DNA of 8,075 bases from Bacillota bacterium (GCA_030705665.1 JAUZQA010000170.1:1-8075); one strand, 5' to 3'. Counted from the first letter of the stretch, positions 1-7,355 are shown. Program-made: numbers and translations. Notes: generated by a model from the sequence alone, not told the origin.

Positions 1-727
1 AGATGATATTACCCTTGCCGGCAAAAACAATGATATTGGGGCAGCACGTTTGAAGGGTGTATTATCCAAAGATGAGATTGCCAATTTAAAAACAAAGTTT
101 AAACAGGAATATGGTTCTGAACCAAATGTAAGTACTGTTTCTCCGACAATTGGGAAAGAGCTGGCAAAAAATGCAATCAGTGCACTTTTGATTGCTTCGA
201 TTATTATTATTCTTTATGTAACCTTACGATTTGAACTGTATATGGCTCTTGCGGCAATTATTGCGATGCTGCATGATGCATTCTTTATGGTTGCCTTTTT
301 CAGTATTACAAGATTGGAAGTAGATTTGAACTTTATTGCAGCCGTTCTTACAATCGTTGGATATTCGATCCATGATACGATTGTTACCTTTGACCGTATG
401 CGTGAAAATATGCATAAGAAAAAACGGCTTAAAACTTTCCAAGACATCTGCGATGTTGTCAACGTAAGTATTCATCAAACACTAACACGATCTTTAAATA
501 CCGTGTTAATGGTGTTGATTACCGTTGTATCATTGTTGATTTTCGGAAGCCCAGCCATCCGTAACTTCTCAATAGCCTTGCTTGTTGGACTCTTAGTTGG
601 GGTATATTCCTCCATCTTCATAGCTGCCTCACTATGGGTAGTTATGAAAGGGAAAGAGCTTAAAAAGAAAGGCGTTATCAGAACGGTTAAAGAAAAGAAA
701 AAATACTCTGACCAGCCACAAGTCTAA
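1..727 (+). CDS. secDF: SecDF protein translocase subunit, C-terminal (SecF) part, 5' truncated by the window
   Basis: This is the last ~241 codons of the fused SecD-SecF membrane protein, which uses the proton motive force to help SecYEG/SecA export proteins. The frame is open from base 2, so the TTG at 50 is an internal Leu and not a start. The visible part begins in the extracytoplasmic domain before the final membrane bundle. Five hydrophobic helices follow, at about nt 170-232, 239-307, 326-400, 491-547 and 563-646, matching the last five of the six SecF-half helices. The third carries the SecF signature YSIHDTIVTFDRMREN (nt 362-409), with the usual Asn of YSINDT replaced by His. The tail is Lys-rich and cytoplasmic. 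Whether SecD is fused upstream cannot be seen; fusion is assumed from Bacillus relatives, where the protein is about 737 residues. A terminator starts one base after the TAA stop. Confidence 0.93.
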   Translation, partial: DDITLAGKNNDIGAARLKGVLSKDEIANLKTKFKQEYGSEPNVSTVSPTIGKELAKNAISALLIASIIIILYVTLRFELYMALAAIIAMLHDAFFMVAFFSITRLEVDLNFIAAVLTIVGYSIHDTIVTFDRMRENMHKKKRLKTFQDICDVVNVSIHQTLTRSLNTVLMVLITVVSLLIFGSPAIRNFSIALLVGLLVGVYSSIFIAASLWVVMKGKELKKKGVIRTVKEKKKYSDQPQV

Positions 728-752
728 CCGCAGATTTTTCTGCGGTTTTTTT
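728..752 (+). terminator. Intrinsic terminator of secDF
   Basis: A perfect 7-bp stem, CCGCAGA (728-734) with TCTGCGG (739-745), closes a TTTT loop and is followed by seven T residues (746-752). It begins directly after the secDF stop codon and separates secDF from recJ. Confidence 0.92.
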
Positions 753-788
753 CTATTCTATTTAATTTAATTTGAAATTTCCGATTAT

Positions 789-817
789 TTGAAAGGCTGC
801 ATTCCCTCCTGTATAAT
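789..817 (+). promoter_or_regulatory. Sigma-A type promoter for recJ-apt
   Basis: The -35 box TTGAAA (789-794, 5 of 6 to consensus) and a perfect -10 box TATAAT (812-817) are separated by exactly 17 bp. Transcription would begin near 824, giving a leader of only about 16 nt that still contains the whole ribosome binding site. The TTG that could be taken as an upstream recJ start codon is the first half of this -35 box. Confidence 0.85.
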
Positions 818-839
818 AAAAAAGTTAAGGGGTGAACGT

Positions 840-3206
840 ATGTTAAAGTCAAAAACAAGATGGAAAGTACGCACGTCTGACCAGCAAAAAGTAGAAACAC
901 TTGTAAATGATTTGAAAATAACACCTCTCGTTGCTTCAATCCTTGTCAACCGTGGCTATGATACCGTTGATTCTGCACGGTATTTTTTATTTGAAAATGA
1001 TCAATTCCATGATCCTTATTTTTTTAAAGGAATGGATCAGGCCGTAAATCGAATCAAAGAAGCCATAAAAAATCAAGAGCCAATTCTCATTTTTGGAGAT
1101 TATGACGGGGATGGGGTCAGCAGTACAACGGTGTTAATGATAACGTTGAGAGATTTAGGTGCAAATGTTGATTTTTATATCCCGAACCGCTTTAGAGAAG
1201 GCTATGGTCCTAATGAAGCAGCTTTTCGGCATGCTGCTGAAATGGGGATTAAACTAATTATAACGGTCGACACCGGCGTTGCTGCAGCACATGAAGCGAA
1301 TGTAGCAAAAGAACTGGGGATGGATTTGATCATTACGGACCACCATGAACCAGGTCCTGTATTGCCAGAAGCATTGGCGATTATCCATCCCAAACTCCCT
1401 GAAAGCACATATCCCTTTCGAGAGCTAGCTGGTGTTGGCGTTGCTTTTAAGCTGGCCCATGCCCTTTATGGAAAGCTGCCGGAGCATTTATTGGAAATAG
1501 CCGTTATCGGTACAGTGGCTGATTTAGTCTCCTTATCAGGAGAAAATCGGTTAATCGTTAAAAAAGGGTTAGAAAAACTTAAAACGACTAAAAACATTGG
1601 TCTCAAAGCAATATTTAAACAAGCTGGTGTAGACCAAAAGACGGTAACGGAAGAAACGATTGGTTTTACCCTTGCGCCAAGAATTAATGCAGTCGGCCGC
1701 CTTGAAGATGCTGACCTCGCCGTTAGACTGTTATTAACAGACGATCCAGAAGAAGCGCAGGATTTAGCGTCAGAAATGGAAAGCTTAAATAAAGCAAGAC
1801 AAACAATCGTAAATGCTATCACAGCCGAGGCCATTGAAGAAGTTGAGAACAACTTTCCTGTCGATCAGAATAACGTGCTTGTTATTGGCAGGGAAGGGTG
1901 GAACCCTGGTGTTATTGGGATTGTAGCTTCCAGGCTGGTGGAAAAGTTTTATCGTCCTGTGATCGTGTTAAGCTTTGATAACGAAAAAGGTTTAGCAAAA
2001 GGATCGGCACGCAGTATAGCGGGTTTTGACCTTTTTAAAAACTTGTCTGTATGTCGTGAATTGCTGCCCCACTTTGGCGGCCACCCGATGGCTGCAGGAA
2101 TGACCTTGAAAATTGATGATGTGGCTGAGCTTCGTTCTCGCTTAAATAAACTCGCGAGTGAACAACTATCCGCGGATGATTATATTCCGATTACTTGGCT
2201 TGATACTAAAATCCAGTTGGACTCCATTAACTTAGGAACACTCGATCAAATCAATCTTCTATCCCCTTTTGGGGTGGACAACCCTAAACCCAAAGTCTTG
2301 GTAGATGGTGTCCATATCGCGAACATGAAAAAAATCGGCAGTGATTCTACGCATTTAAAGCTAACGATCGAGGAAAAGGGAGCAAATCTTGACGGTGTAG
2401 GGTTTGGCCTGGGGTCGTTAGCCGACCAGATTTCACCTGTTGAAAAGATTTCTTTAATTGGTGAACTAAACATTAACGAATGGAATAATATTCGTAAGCC
2501 GCAAATTTTTATTCATGATATTGCGGTAATGTCGTGGCAGTTATTTGATTATCGGGGCGGGAGTCGGTTAAAGAACCTTCGGTCTATGGTACCGGCGGAA
2601 AACCGAAAATGGATCTTTTTCGATAAAGAACATTATGAAAAATTTACATCCTCTCTTGAATCAAATGAAATATTTCTAATTGATTCGGAGGAACAGGCTG
2701 AATTATTGAATATTGCACAGGCAAATATTGTTTTTGTCGACCTTCCACCTTCTGGTGAGATTATAGGTAAGTTGATCAAAGGTAAAAAGCCAGCGCGGAT
2801 TTATGCTTGCTTTTTAAAAAAATCAAGTGATTTCTTAAGCACAATTCCGACAAGGGATCATTTTAAATGGTATTATGCATTTCTTTTGCAACAAGGAACG
2901 ATTAATTTAACAAAATATGGTGATGTCATTGCCAAAAAACGCGGCTGGACAAGAGAAACGATTTTCTTCATGTCAAGGGTGTTTTCTGAATTGGATTTTG
3001 TTACAATAAACAATGGACTGATCACTTTAACAAAGCAAGCGTTAAAGCGCGATTTAACTGACTCAAGGACATATCGATTAAAACAGGAACAAAGCTCTCT
3101 TGAAAGTGAATTGCTGTTTTCTTCCTTTCAGCAATTGAAAAACTGGTTCAATCAATTCCTGGACGAGTCAGTTACGAATGAGGAGGCAATAAAAGAATGG
3201 ACTTGA
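840..3206 (+). CDS. recJ: Single-stranded-DNA-specific 5'-3' exonuclease RecJ
   Basis: RecJ degrades single-stranded DNA 5' to 3' in recombination and repair (RecFOR-type gap repair, mismatch and base-excision repair), using Mn2+/Mg2+. From ATG 840 the protein is 788 residues, close to my recollection of ~786 for B. subtilis RecJ. The DHH phosphoesterase motifs are intact: GDYDGDG with D87/D89/D91, VDTG with D144, TDHHEPG with D167/H168/H169, and GTVADLV with D228. The DHHA1 part follows, with RINAVGRL (281-288), GWNPGVIG (353-360) and GGHPMAAG (413-420, H415). An OB-like region lies at about 450-555, and a long C-terminal extension of the Firmicute RecJ type (about 560-788) completes it. The ATG was chosen over an in-frame TTG at 789 because AAGGGGTGA (827-835) sits 4 bases upstream and the TTG lies inside the promoter. 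The last 10 bases overlap apt. Confidence 0.97.
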   Translation: MLKSKTRWKVRTSDQQKVETLVNDLKITPLVASILVNRGYDTVDSARYFLFENDQFHDPYFFKGMDQAVNRIKEAIKNQEPILIFGDYDGDGVSSTTVLMITLRDLGANVDFYIPNRFREGYGPNEAAFRHAAEMGIKLIITVDTGVAAAHEANVAKELGMDLIITDHHEPGPVLPEALAIIHPKLPESTYPFRELAGVGVAFKLAHALYGKLPEHLLEIAVIGTVADLVSLSGENRLIVKKGLEKLKTTKNIGLKAIFKQAGVDQKTVTEETIGFTLAPRINAVGRLEDADLAVRLLLTDDPEEAQDLASEMESLNKARQTIVNAITAEAIEEVENNFPVDQNNVLVIGREGWNPGVIGIVASRLVEKFYRPVIVLSFDNEKGLAKGSARSIAGFDLFKNLSVCRELLPHFGGHPMAAGMTLKIDDVAELRSRLNKLASEQLSADDYIPITWLDTKIQLDSINLGTLDQINLLSPFGVDNPKPKVLVDGVHIANMKKIGSDSTHLKLTIEEKGANLDGVGFGLGSLADQISPVEKISLIGELNINEWNNIRKPQIFIHDIAVMSWQLFDYRGGSRLKNLRSMVPAENRKWIFFDKEHYEKFTSSLESNEIFLIDSEEQAELLNIAQANIVFVDLPPSGEIIGKLIKGKKPARIYACFLKKSSDFLSTIPTRDHFKWYYAFLLQQGTINLTKYGDVIAKKRGWTRETIFFMSRVFSELDFVTINNGLITLTKQALKRDLTDSRTYRLKQEQSSLESELLFSSFQQLKNWFNQFLDESVTNEEAIKEWT

Positions 3207-3709
3207 AAAAATATATAACAACTGTGCCCGACTGGCCAAAACCAGGAATTAAATTTTTAGATATTACAACACTTATGGATAATGGTGATGCATATAAATA
3301 TGCCACCGATCAGATTGTTAACTATGCCAATGAAAAACAGGTAGATTTGATTGTCGGCCCTGAAGCACGCGGCTTTATTATTGGCTGCCCTGTGGCATAT
3401 TCCCTTGGAGTGGGCTTTGCTCCCGTACGTAAGGAAGGAAAGCTGCCGCGCGAAACAATTAAAGTTAACTATGGCCTGGAATATGGGTCAGATGTTTTAA
3501 CTATTCATAAGGATGCGATCAAGCCTGGGCAGCGTGTGCTTATTATCGATGATTTATTAGCAACTGGAGGGACCATTGGAGCCACAATACAATTGGTTGA
3601 GGAATTAGGCGGAATCGTTGCCGGTATTGCTTTCTTAATCGAACTAACCCACTTAGAAGGCAGAAAAAACCTTAATGGCTATGATGTCTTAACATTGATG
3701 GAATACTAG
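3197..3709 (+). CDS. apt: Adenine phosphoribosyltransferase
   Basis: Apt converts adenine and PRPP to AMP and pyrophosphate in cytoplasmic purine salvage. The 170-residue length is normal for the family. The PRPP-binding signature [13 protein letters not shown] is at residues 114-126, preceded by the conserved PEARGF (55-60) and the early [10 protein letters not shown] segment (11-20) typical of bacterial Apt. The ATG lies inside the end of recJ, overlapping by 10 bp in another frame, and AGGAGG (3181-3186) within recJ coding sequence serves as ribosome binding site 10 bases upstream. Apt therefore looks co-transcribed and perhaps translationally coupled with recJ. A terminator follows the TAG stop within 11 bases. 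In Bacillus, apt commonly lies just before the (p)ppGpp synthetase gene, as here. Confidence 0.97.
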   Translation: MDLKKYITTVPDWPKPGIKFLDITTLMDNGDAYKYATDQIVNYANEKQVDLIVGPEARGFIIGCPVAYSLGVGFAPVRKEGKLPRETIKVNYGLEYGSDVLTIHKDAIKPGQRVLIIDDLLATGGTIGATIQLVEELGGIVAGIAFLIELTHLEGRKNLNGYDVLTLMEY

Positions 3710-3720
3710 TAACGCCAGGT

Positions 3721-3752
3721 GAGGGCACTCAGGCAGAGTGCTCTCATTTTTT
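3721..3752 (+). terminator. Intrinsic terminator of recJ-apt
   Basis: A 10-bp stem with one G-U pair, GAGGGCACTC (3721-3730) with GAGTGCTCTC (3736-3745), encloses the loop AGGCA. It is followed by A and six T residues (3747-3752) and ends the recJ-apt unit. Confidence 0.92.
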
Positions 3753-3814
3753 AAACAAAATATAATGAATTTTTAACCAATCCGTAATAATCATGCAAAA
3801 AAAGAGGTAATCCC

Positions 3815-3843
3815 TTTACATCTCGGCAATTTTTTTCGATAAT
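3815..3843 (+). promoter_or_regulatory. Probable sigma-A promoter for rel-dtd
   Basis: A -35-like TTTACA (3815-3820) and a -10-like GATAAT (3838-3843), each one mismatch from consensus, are separated by 17 bp. The start point would be near 3850, leaving a leader of about 128 nt before rel. The 268-bp gap between apt and rel holds only the apt terminator, this promoter and the leader; I see no convincing small gene in it. Confidence 0.6.
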
Positions 3844-3977
3844 AATAACAATCATTCTAATTTTAAAAACATAACTAAAAAGTACCTTCTTCGAAATGAA
3901 AAGTGCGGATAACCTTTTTTCGGAGCAGTTAATCATAGAATGAAATTTAAATAACGATATGAATAAAAGGTGATTTC

Positions 3978-6173
3978 ATGGCGAATGATCAAATGTTAAC
4001 CGCCGAACAAGTCATCGACAAGACTAGAGCCTATTTAAATGATGAGAATGTTGAATTAGTAAAAAGGGCATATGAATATGCCAAACATGCTCATCGCGAA
4101 CAATATCGAAAATCGGGTGAACCTTATATTATTCATCCCATTCAGGTAGCAGGAATTCTTGCAGATCTGGAAATGGATCCTGCCACAGTTGCTGCGGGCT
4201 TTCTTCATGACGTTGTTGAGGATACCAGCGTTACATTAAAGGATTTAGAGTCAGTCTTCAATGAAGAAGTGGCCATGCTTGTCGACGGTGTGACGAAGTT
4301 AGGTAAAATTAAATATAAATCTCACGAGGAACAACAGGCTGAAAACCATCGAAAAATGTTTGTTGCGATGGCACAGGATATTCGTGTAATTCTGATTAAA
4401 CTTGCTGACAGGCTTCATAACATGAGAACCTTAAAGCATTTGCCTGTTGAAAAGCAACGGCGGATTGCAAACGAGACTCTGGAAATTTTTGCCCCTCTTG
4501 CCCACCGTCTGGGAATTTCCAAGATAAAATGGGAACTGGAGGATATCGCATTAAGGTATCTAAATCCACAGCAATATTATCGAATTGTTAACTTAATGAA
4601 GAAAAAACGGGCTGAACGTGAACAGTATTTAGATGATGTAATTGCCGAAGTTCGCAGCAGGCTGGGAGAAGTGTCAATTAAAGCAGAGATTTCTGGTCGT
4701 CCTAAGCATATCTATAGTATTTATCGCAAAATGGTGCTTCAAAATAAGCAGTTCAGTGAAATTTATGATTTACTTGCCGTAAGGATTGTTGTCAACAGCA
4801 TCAAGGACTGTTATGCGGTTTTAGGGATTATTCATACCTGCTGGAAACCAATGCCAGGCCGATTTAAAGACTATATTGCAATGCCTAAGCCGAATATGTA
4901 TCAATCCCTTCATACGACTGTGATTGGCCCTAAGGGTGACCCTCTCGAGGTACAAATTCGAACATTTGAAATGCATCGAATTGCCGAATTCGGGGTTGCG
5001 GCCCATTGGGCATATAAAGAAGGTAAAACCCTGGAAGATGGCAATGAATTTGAAGAAAAAATGACCTGGTTCCGTGAAATTCTTGAATTTCAAAATGACA
5101 TTGCCAATGCAGAAGAATTTATGGAGTCATTAAAAATCGATTTATTCTCGGATATGGTGTTTATTTTCACACCAAAAGGTGATGTTATTGAACTGCCGGC
5201 TGGTTCTGTTCCAATCGATTTTGCCTATCGGATCCATTCGGAAATTGGTAATAAAACCATTGGAGCTAAAGTAAATGGCAAAATGGTTACCCTTGATTAT
5301 AAGTTGAAAACTGGCGACATCATCGAAATTTTAACGTCGAAACATTCCTATGGACCAAGCCAAGACTGGCTAAAACTGGCCCAAACCTCGCAAGCTAAAA
5401 ATAAAATTCGTGCTTTCTTTAAAAAGCAGCGTCGTGAGGAAAATATCGACAAAGGAAGAGAACTGGTTGAAAAAGAAATCCGCACAATGGAGTTTGATGT
5501 TAAAGAAATTTTAACACTTGAAAATCTTAAAAAGGTAGCGGAAAAATTTAACTTTACAAATGAGGACGATATGTATGCTGCTGTTGGCTATAACGGTGTA
5601 ACTGCACTTCAAGTGGCCAATCGTCTAACGGAGAAATGGCGTAAAAAGCGGGATCAGGAGCAGGCAACGAACATTGCTAATAAGATTTCTGATTTAAAGG
5701 CATTTCCATCCTCTAAAAAGCGTGAGTCTGGAGTTCGTGTCTCAGGTATTGATAATTTATTGATCCGCCTTTCAAAATGCTGCAATCCAGTCCCTGGTGA
5801 TGAAATTGTTGGCTTTATCACCAAAGGCAGGGGTGTTTCTGTTCATCGGGCAGATTGTACAAATATCGAGACTTCTGATGCCCAATCAAGACTTATTCCT
5901 GTTGAATGGGAAACAACGCTGAATGATCGAAAAGAATATAACGTAGATATTGAAATTACCGGTTATGATCGCCGCGGTTTATTAAATTCTGTGTTACAGG
6001 CAGTGAATGAAGCAAAAACAAATATCTCAGCTGTTTCAGGCAAAACCGACCGTAATAAAATGGCAACCATTAACATGACAATTATGATCCATAATGTCAG
6101 CCACCTGCAAAAAGTGGTCGAGCGGATTAAACAGATCCCTGATATTTATTCTGTTCGCAGAATGATGAATTAG
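3978..6173 (+). CDS. relA: Bifunctional (p)ppGpp synthetase/hydrolase Rel (long RSH enzyme, called RelA in Bacillus)
   Basis: This enzyme makes (p)ppGpp from ATP plus GDP/GTP when uncharged tRNA is on the ribosome, and breaks it down otherwise; it sets the stringent response. The 731-residue length fits the long RSH family. The N-terminal HD hydrolase is intact (H53, H77-D78, E81-D82, D144). The synthetase domain has R241 in GRPKHIYSIYRK, D264 in YDLLAVRI and E324 in PLEVQIRT. The RFKD motif (295-298) is the form found in bifunctional Rel rather than synthetase-only RelA (EFDD-type). The TGS domain is at about 392-452, the zinc-finger/CC domain carries C601-C602, H623 and C627, and the ACT domain is at about 652-731. 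Both activities are therefore predicted. AAAGGTGA (3966-3973) precedes the ATG by four bases. Confidence 0.97.
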   Translation: MANDQMLTAEQVIDKTRAYLNDENVELVKRAYEYAKHAHREQYRKSGEPYIIHPIQVAGILADLEMDPATVAAGFLHDVVEDTSVTLKDLESVFNEEVAMLVDGVTKLGKIKYKSHEEQQAENHRKMFVAMAQDIRVILIKLADRLHNMRTLKHLPVEKQRRIANETLEIFAPLAHRLGISKIKWELEDIALRYLNPQQYYRIVNLMKKKRAEREQYLDDVIAEVRSRLGEVSIKAEISGRPKHIYSIYRKMVLQNKQFSEIYDLLAVRIVVNSIKDCYAVLGIIHTCWKPMPGRFKDYIAMPKPNMYQSLHTTVIGPKGDPLEVQIRTFEMHRIAEFGVAAHWAYKEGKTLEDGNEFEEKMTWFREILEFQNDIANAEEFMESLKIDLFSDMVFIFTPKGDVIELPAGSVPIDFAYRIHSEIGNKTIGAKVNGKMVTLDYKLKTGDIIEILTSKHSYGPSQDWLKLAQTSQAKNKIRAFFKKQRREENIDKGRELVEKEIRTMEFDVKEILTLENLKKVAEKFNFTNEDDMYAAVGYNGVTALQVANRLTEKWRKKRDQEQATNIANKISDLKAFPSSKKRESGVRVSGIDNLLIRLSKCCNPVPGDEIVGFITKGRGVSVHRADCTNIETSDAQSRLIPVEWETTLNDRKEYNVDIEITGYDRRGLLNSVLQAVNEAKTNISAVSGKTDRNKMATINMTIMIHNVSHLQKVVERIKQIPDIYSVRRMMN

Positions 6174-6189
6174 TTGAAGGAGTTTAGAC

Positions 6190-6630
6190 ATGCGAGTTGT
6201 TGTGCAACGAAGCAAGGCGGCCAGTGTAACGGTTGCTGGAGAGGTAACAGGTCAAATTAATAACGGGCTCGTTCTCTTGGTTGGTGTAACGCATGATGAT
6301 ACCAAGGATGACGCGGCTTATTTGGCAGATAAAATTGTCAACCTCCGCATCTTTGAGGATGAAGCAGAAAAAATGAATTTATCTTTATTAGATGTTGGCG
6401 GGCAAATATTATCGATTTCACAGTTTACTTTATATGGTGACTGCCGTAAAGGAAGACGCCCTAATTTTATGGAAGCTGCAAGGCCGGATCAGGCCATTCA
6501 AATTTACGATGCTTTTAATCGCTTCCTTGAAGAAAAAGGGGTCCATGTCGAAACCGGCCGTTTCGGCGAAATGATGGATGTGGCATTAGTCAATGACGGC
6601 CCTGTTACACTGATTGTAGAGAGTAAATAA
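6190..6630 (+). CDS. dtd: D-aminoacyl-tRNA deacylase
   Basis: Dtd hydrolyses D-aminoacyl-tRNAs (and glycine mischarged on tRNA-Ala), keeping D-amino acids out of translation. The 146-residue protein is full length. Both family signatures are present: SQFTLYGD (77-84), supplying the active-site Ser-Gln/Thr segment, and the Gly-cisPro motif NDGPVT (135-140). The N-terminus [15 protein letters not shown] is also typical. The start codon follows AAGGAG (6177-6182) by seven bases and lies 16 bp after the rel stop codon, so rel and dtd almost certainly form one transcript. A terminator starts just after the stop. Confidence 0.97.
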   Translation: MRVVVQRSKAASVTVAGEVTGQINNGLVLLVGVTHDDTKDDAAYLADKIVNLRIFEDEAEKMNLSLLDVGGQILSISQFTLYGDCRKGRRPNFMEAARPDQAIQIYDAFNRFLEEKGVHVETGRFGEMMDVALVNDGPVTLIVESK

Positions 6631-6634
6631 TGAT

Positions 6635-6666
6635 GCTTGGCACTTTTTGGGTGTCAGGCTTTTTTT
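6635..6666 (+). terminator. Intrinsic terminator of rel-dtd
   Basis: GCTTGGCAC (6635-6643) pairs with GTGTCAGGC (6651-6659), nine pairs including two G-U, around a 7-base loop. Seven T residues (6660-6666) follow. It begins five bases after the dtd stop. Confidence 0.85.
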
Positions 6667-6762
6667 ATGACAAATTTTTTTCACTTTTCCATCCACTAGT
6701 AAATTTAAGCGTGCATTTGGACAAAATAGAAATGACAAGAACGTGATGGGATGGTGAAATGG

Positions 6763-6939
6763 ATGAGAATGAGTGATAAGGGAATAAATGTGCATGCTTC
6801 TGAAAGCCGCCTTTTTGGTGCTGACTTTCATGATCTTCTTCAAAAAGAGCAGCAATCATCTGCCTATGAGCTTGCCTCTGAATTTGGGTTGACATTGGGA
6901 GATGTAAAAAAATTAAAAAAACATTTAGAGAGATCTTGA
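6763..6939 (+). CDS. Small helix-turn-helix-like protein of unknown function
   Basis: I do not recognise this gene with certainty. From ATG 6763 it encodes 58 residues. The C-terminal half, about residues 33-56 (S-A-Y-E-L-A-S-E-F-G-L-T-L-G-D-V-K-K-L-K-K-H-L), has the spacing of a helix-turn-helix: a helix ending in ELASEFG, the turn at G42-L43-T44, then a Lys-rich recognition-like helix. It resembles sigma-70 region 4-like or simple HTH motifs. There is no signal peptide or membrane segment. I chose ATG 6763 over the in-frame ATG at 6751 because GGTGA (6753-6757) lies five bases before it, matching the recJ and rel starts, while 6751 has no good site. ATG 6769 is also possible. Bacillus genomes often carry a short gene between dtd and hisS (yrzK in B. 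subtilis, from memory); equivalence is unproven. I see no strong promoter in 6667-6750 and no terminator after it. Confidence 0.6.
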   Translation: MRMSDKGINVHASESRLFGADFHDLLQKEQQSSAYELASEFGLTLGDVKKLKKHLERS

Positions 6940-6964
6940 CATTATTCGATAAGCTTCGTATGAT
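6936..6964 (+). promoter_or_regulatory. Sigma-A promoter of the hisS T-box transcript
   Basis: A perfect -35 box TTGACA (6936-6941), a 17-bp spacer and a -10 box TATGAT (6959-6964, 5 of 6) predict transcription from about 6971. The -35 box overlaps the TGA stop (6937-6939) of the small upstream gene. Confidence 0.85.
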
Positions 6965-6970
6965 TATGTA

Positions 6971-7254
6971 ATCTGATAACTTTATGAATATAACCAATGA
7001 TGGAGCATAGTAGTTAAGTATATACACATGGCAAGAGAGGAAATGCCCTGGGCTGCGAGCATTTCTGCATGTGTCTTAATGAATGAACACTCCGTAGGCT
7101 TCTCTCTGAAAAAGCTGGGCTTTAGTAGGAGAAGAACGTAACCAGGCGTTAACGGTAAGAGCGGAAGTGCATTTATTTGCATTTCAACTAGGGTGGCACC
7201 ACGGGATCAAACTCTCGTCCCTTGTTATTTATAACAAGGGACGAGAGTTTTTTT
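6971..7254 (+). ncRNA. T-box riboswitch leader of hisS
   Basis: The leader binds an uncharged tRNA through a specifier codon and its free CCA end, switching between terminator and antiterminator. The conserved T-box AGGGTGGCACCACGGG is at 7190-7205. Stem I can be folded by eye: GGAG/CTCC (7002-7005/7090-7093); specifier loop with AGTA at 7009-7012; TTAAG/CTTAA (7014-7018/7075-7079); ACACATG/CATGTGT (7024-7030/7068-7074); an AG-rich bulge (7031-7039); GAAATGC/GCATTTC (7040-7046/7059-7065); and apical loop CCTGGGCTGCGA. A stem IIA/B pseudoknot is visible (AACG/CGTT, 7135-7138/7147-7150, with loop ACC 7141-7143 to GGT 7154-7156), as is stem III (7165-7171/7178-7184). Antiterminator: AACTAGGG (7186-7193) with CCCTTGTT (7219-7226), bulge TGGCACC (7194-7200), ACGGG with CTCGT (7201-7205/7214-7218). 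The specifier is AAC (7086-7088) or CAC (7088-7090); see findings. Confidence 0.95.
7211..7254 (+). terminator. Regulated terminator of the T-box leader
   Basis: ACTCTCGTCCCTTGTTA (7211-7227) pairs perfectly with TAACAAGGGACGAGAGT (7232-7248), a 17-bp stem with a 4-base loop, and the run of T residues extends to 7254. Its 5' strand holds the CTCGT and CCCTTGTT segments needed by the antiterminator, so the two folds exclude each other. It probably also stops read-through from the small gene upstream. Confidence 0.95.
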
Positions 7255-7286
7255 ATTTGTCTTGGTTAACGAAGATTTAATACCTA

Positions 7287-7327
7287 GGCTCTGTTAACGG
7301 AAATCACAAGCCAAACTTAACAGAGCC
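7287..7327 (+). repeat. Perfect 11-bp inverted repeat in the hisS leader, after the T-box terminator
   Basis: GGCTCTGTTAA (7287-7297) and TTAACAGAGCC (7317-7327) are perfect reverse complements separated by 19 bases. It is not a normal terminator, because AAAATCC rather than a T run follows. It lies only in transcripts that pass the T-box terminator and ends eight bases before the hisS ribosome binding site. It could be an mRNA processing or stability hairpin, or a remnant of a small mobile element; the sequence alone does not decide. Confidence 0.7.
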
Positions 7328-7355
7328 AAAATCCAAAAGGAGGAAGGGAATCCTT

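Noticed and set aside
1466..1852. A 128-codon open frame on the minus strand inside recJ.
   Set aside because: It is a shadow of the well-conserved recJ DHH/DHHA1 coding region, and its Ser/Ala-rich translation has no recognisable motif.
3761..3766. A perfect TATAAT just after the apt terminator as a promoter -10 box for rel.
   Set aside because: The -35 position 17 bp upstream falls in the terminator stem (GTGCTC) and does not resemble TTGACA. TTTACA/GATAAT at 3815-3843 is better spaced.
3797..3920. Imperfect complementarity between AAAAAAAGAGGTAATCC (3797-3813) and GGATAACCTTTTTT (3907-3920).
   Set aside because: The left arm lies upstream of the predicted transcription start, mismatches interrupt the pairing, and most of it is A/T runs; probably chance.
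3751..3936. A 61-codon minus-strand open frame in the apt-rel gap.
   Set aside because: The region holds the rel promoter and leader, the translation matches nothing I know, and AT-rich gaps give such frames by chance.
6665..7027. A 120-codon open frame on the minus strand across the dtd-hisS gap.
   Set aside because: It lies antisense to the small HTH-like gene and the hisS promoter, its composition (Ser/His/Leu-rich) looks non-coding, and I recognise no domain.
7034..7107. Pairing of AGAGAG (7034-7039) with CTCTCT (7102-7107) as the base of T-box stem I.
   Set aside because: A better and longer fold uses AGAGAG as the unpaired AG-rich bulge of the upper stem, with perfect helices on both sides (ACACATG/CATGTGT and GAAATGC/GCATTTC).
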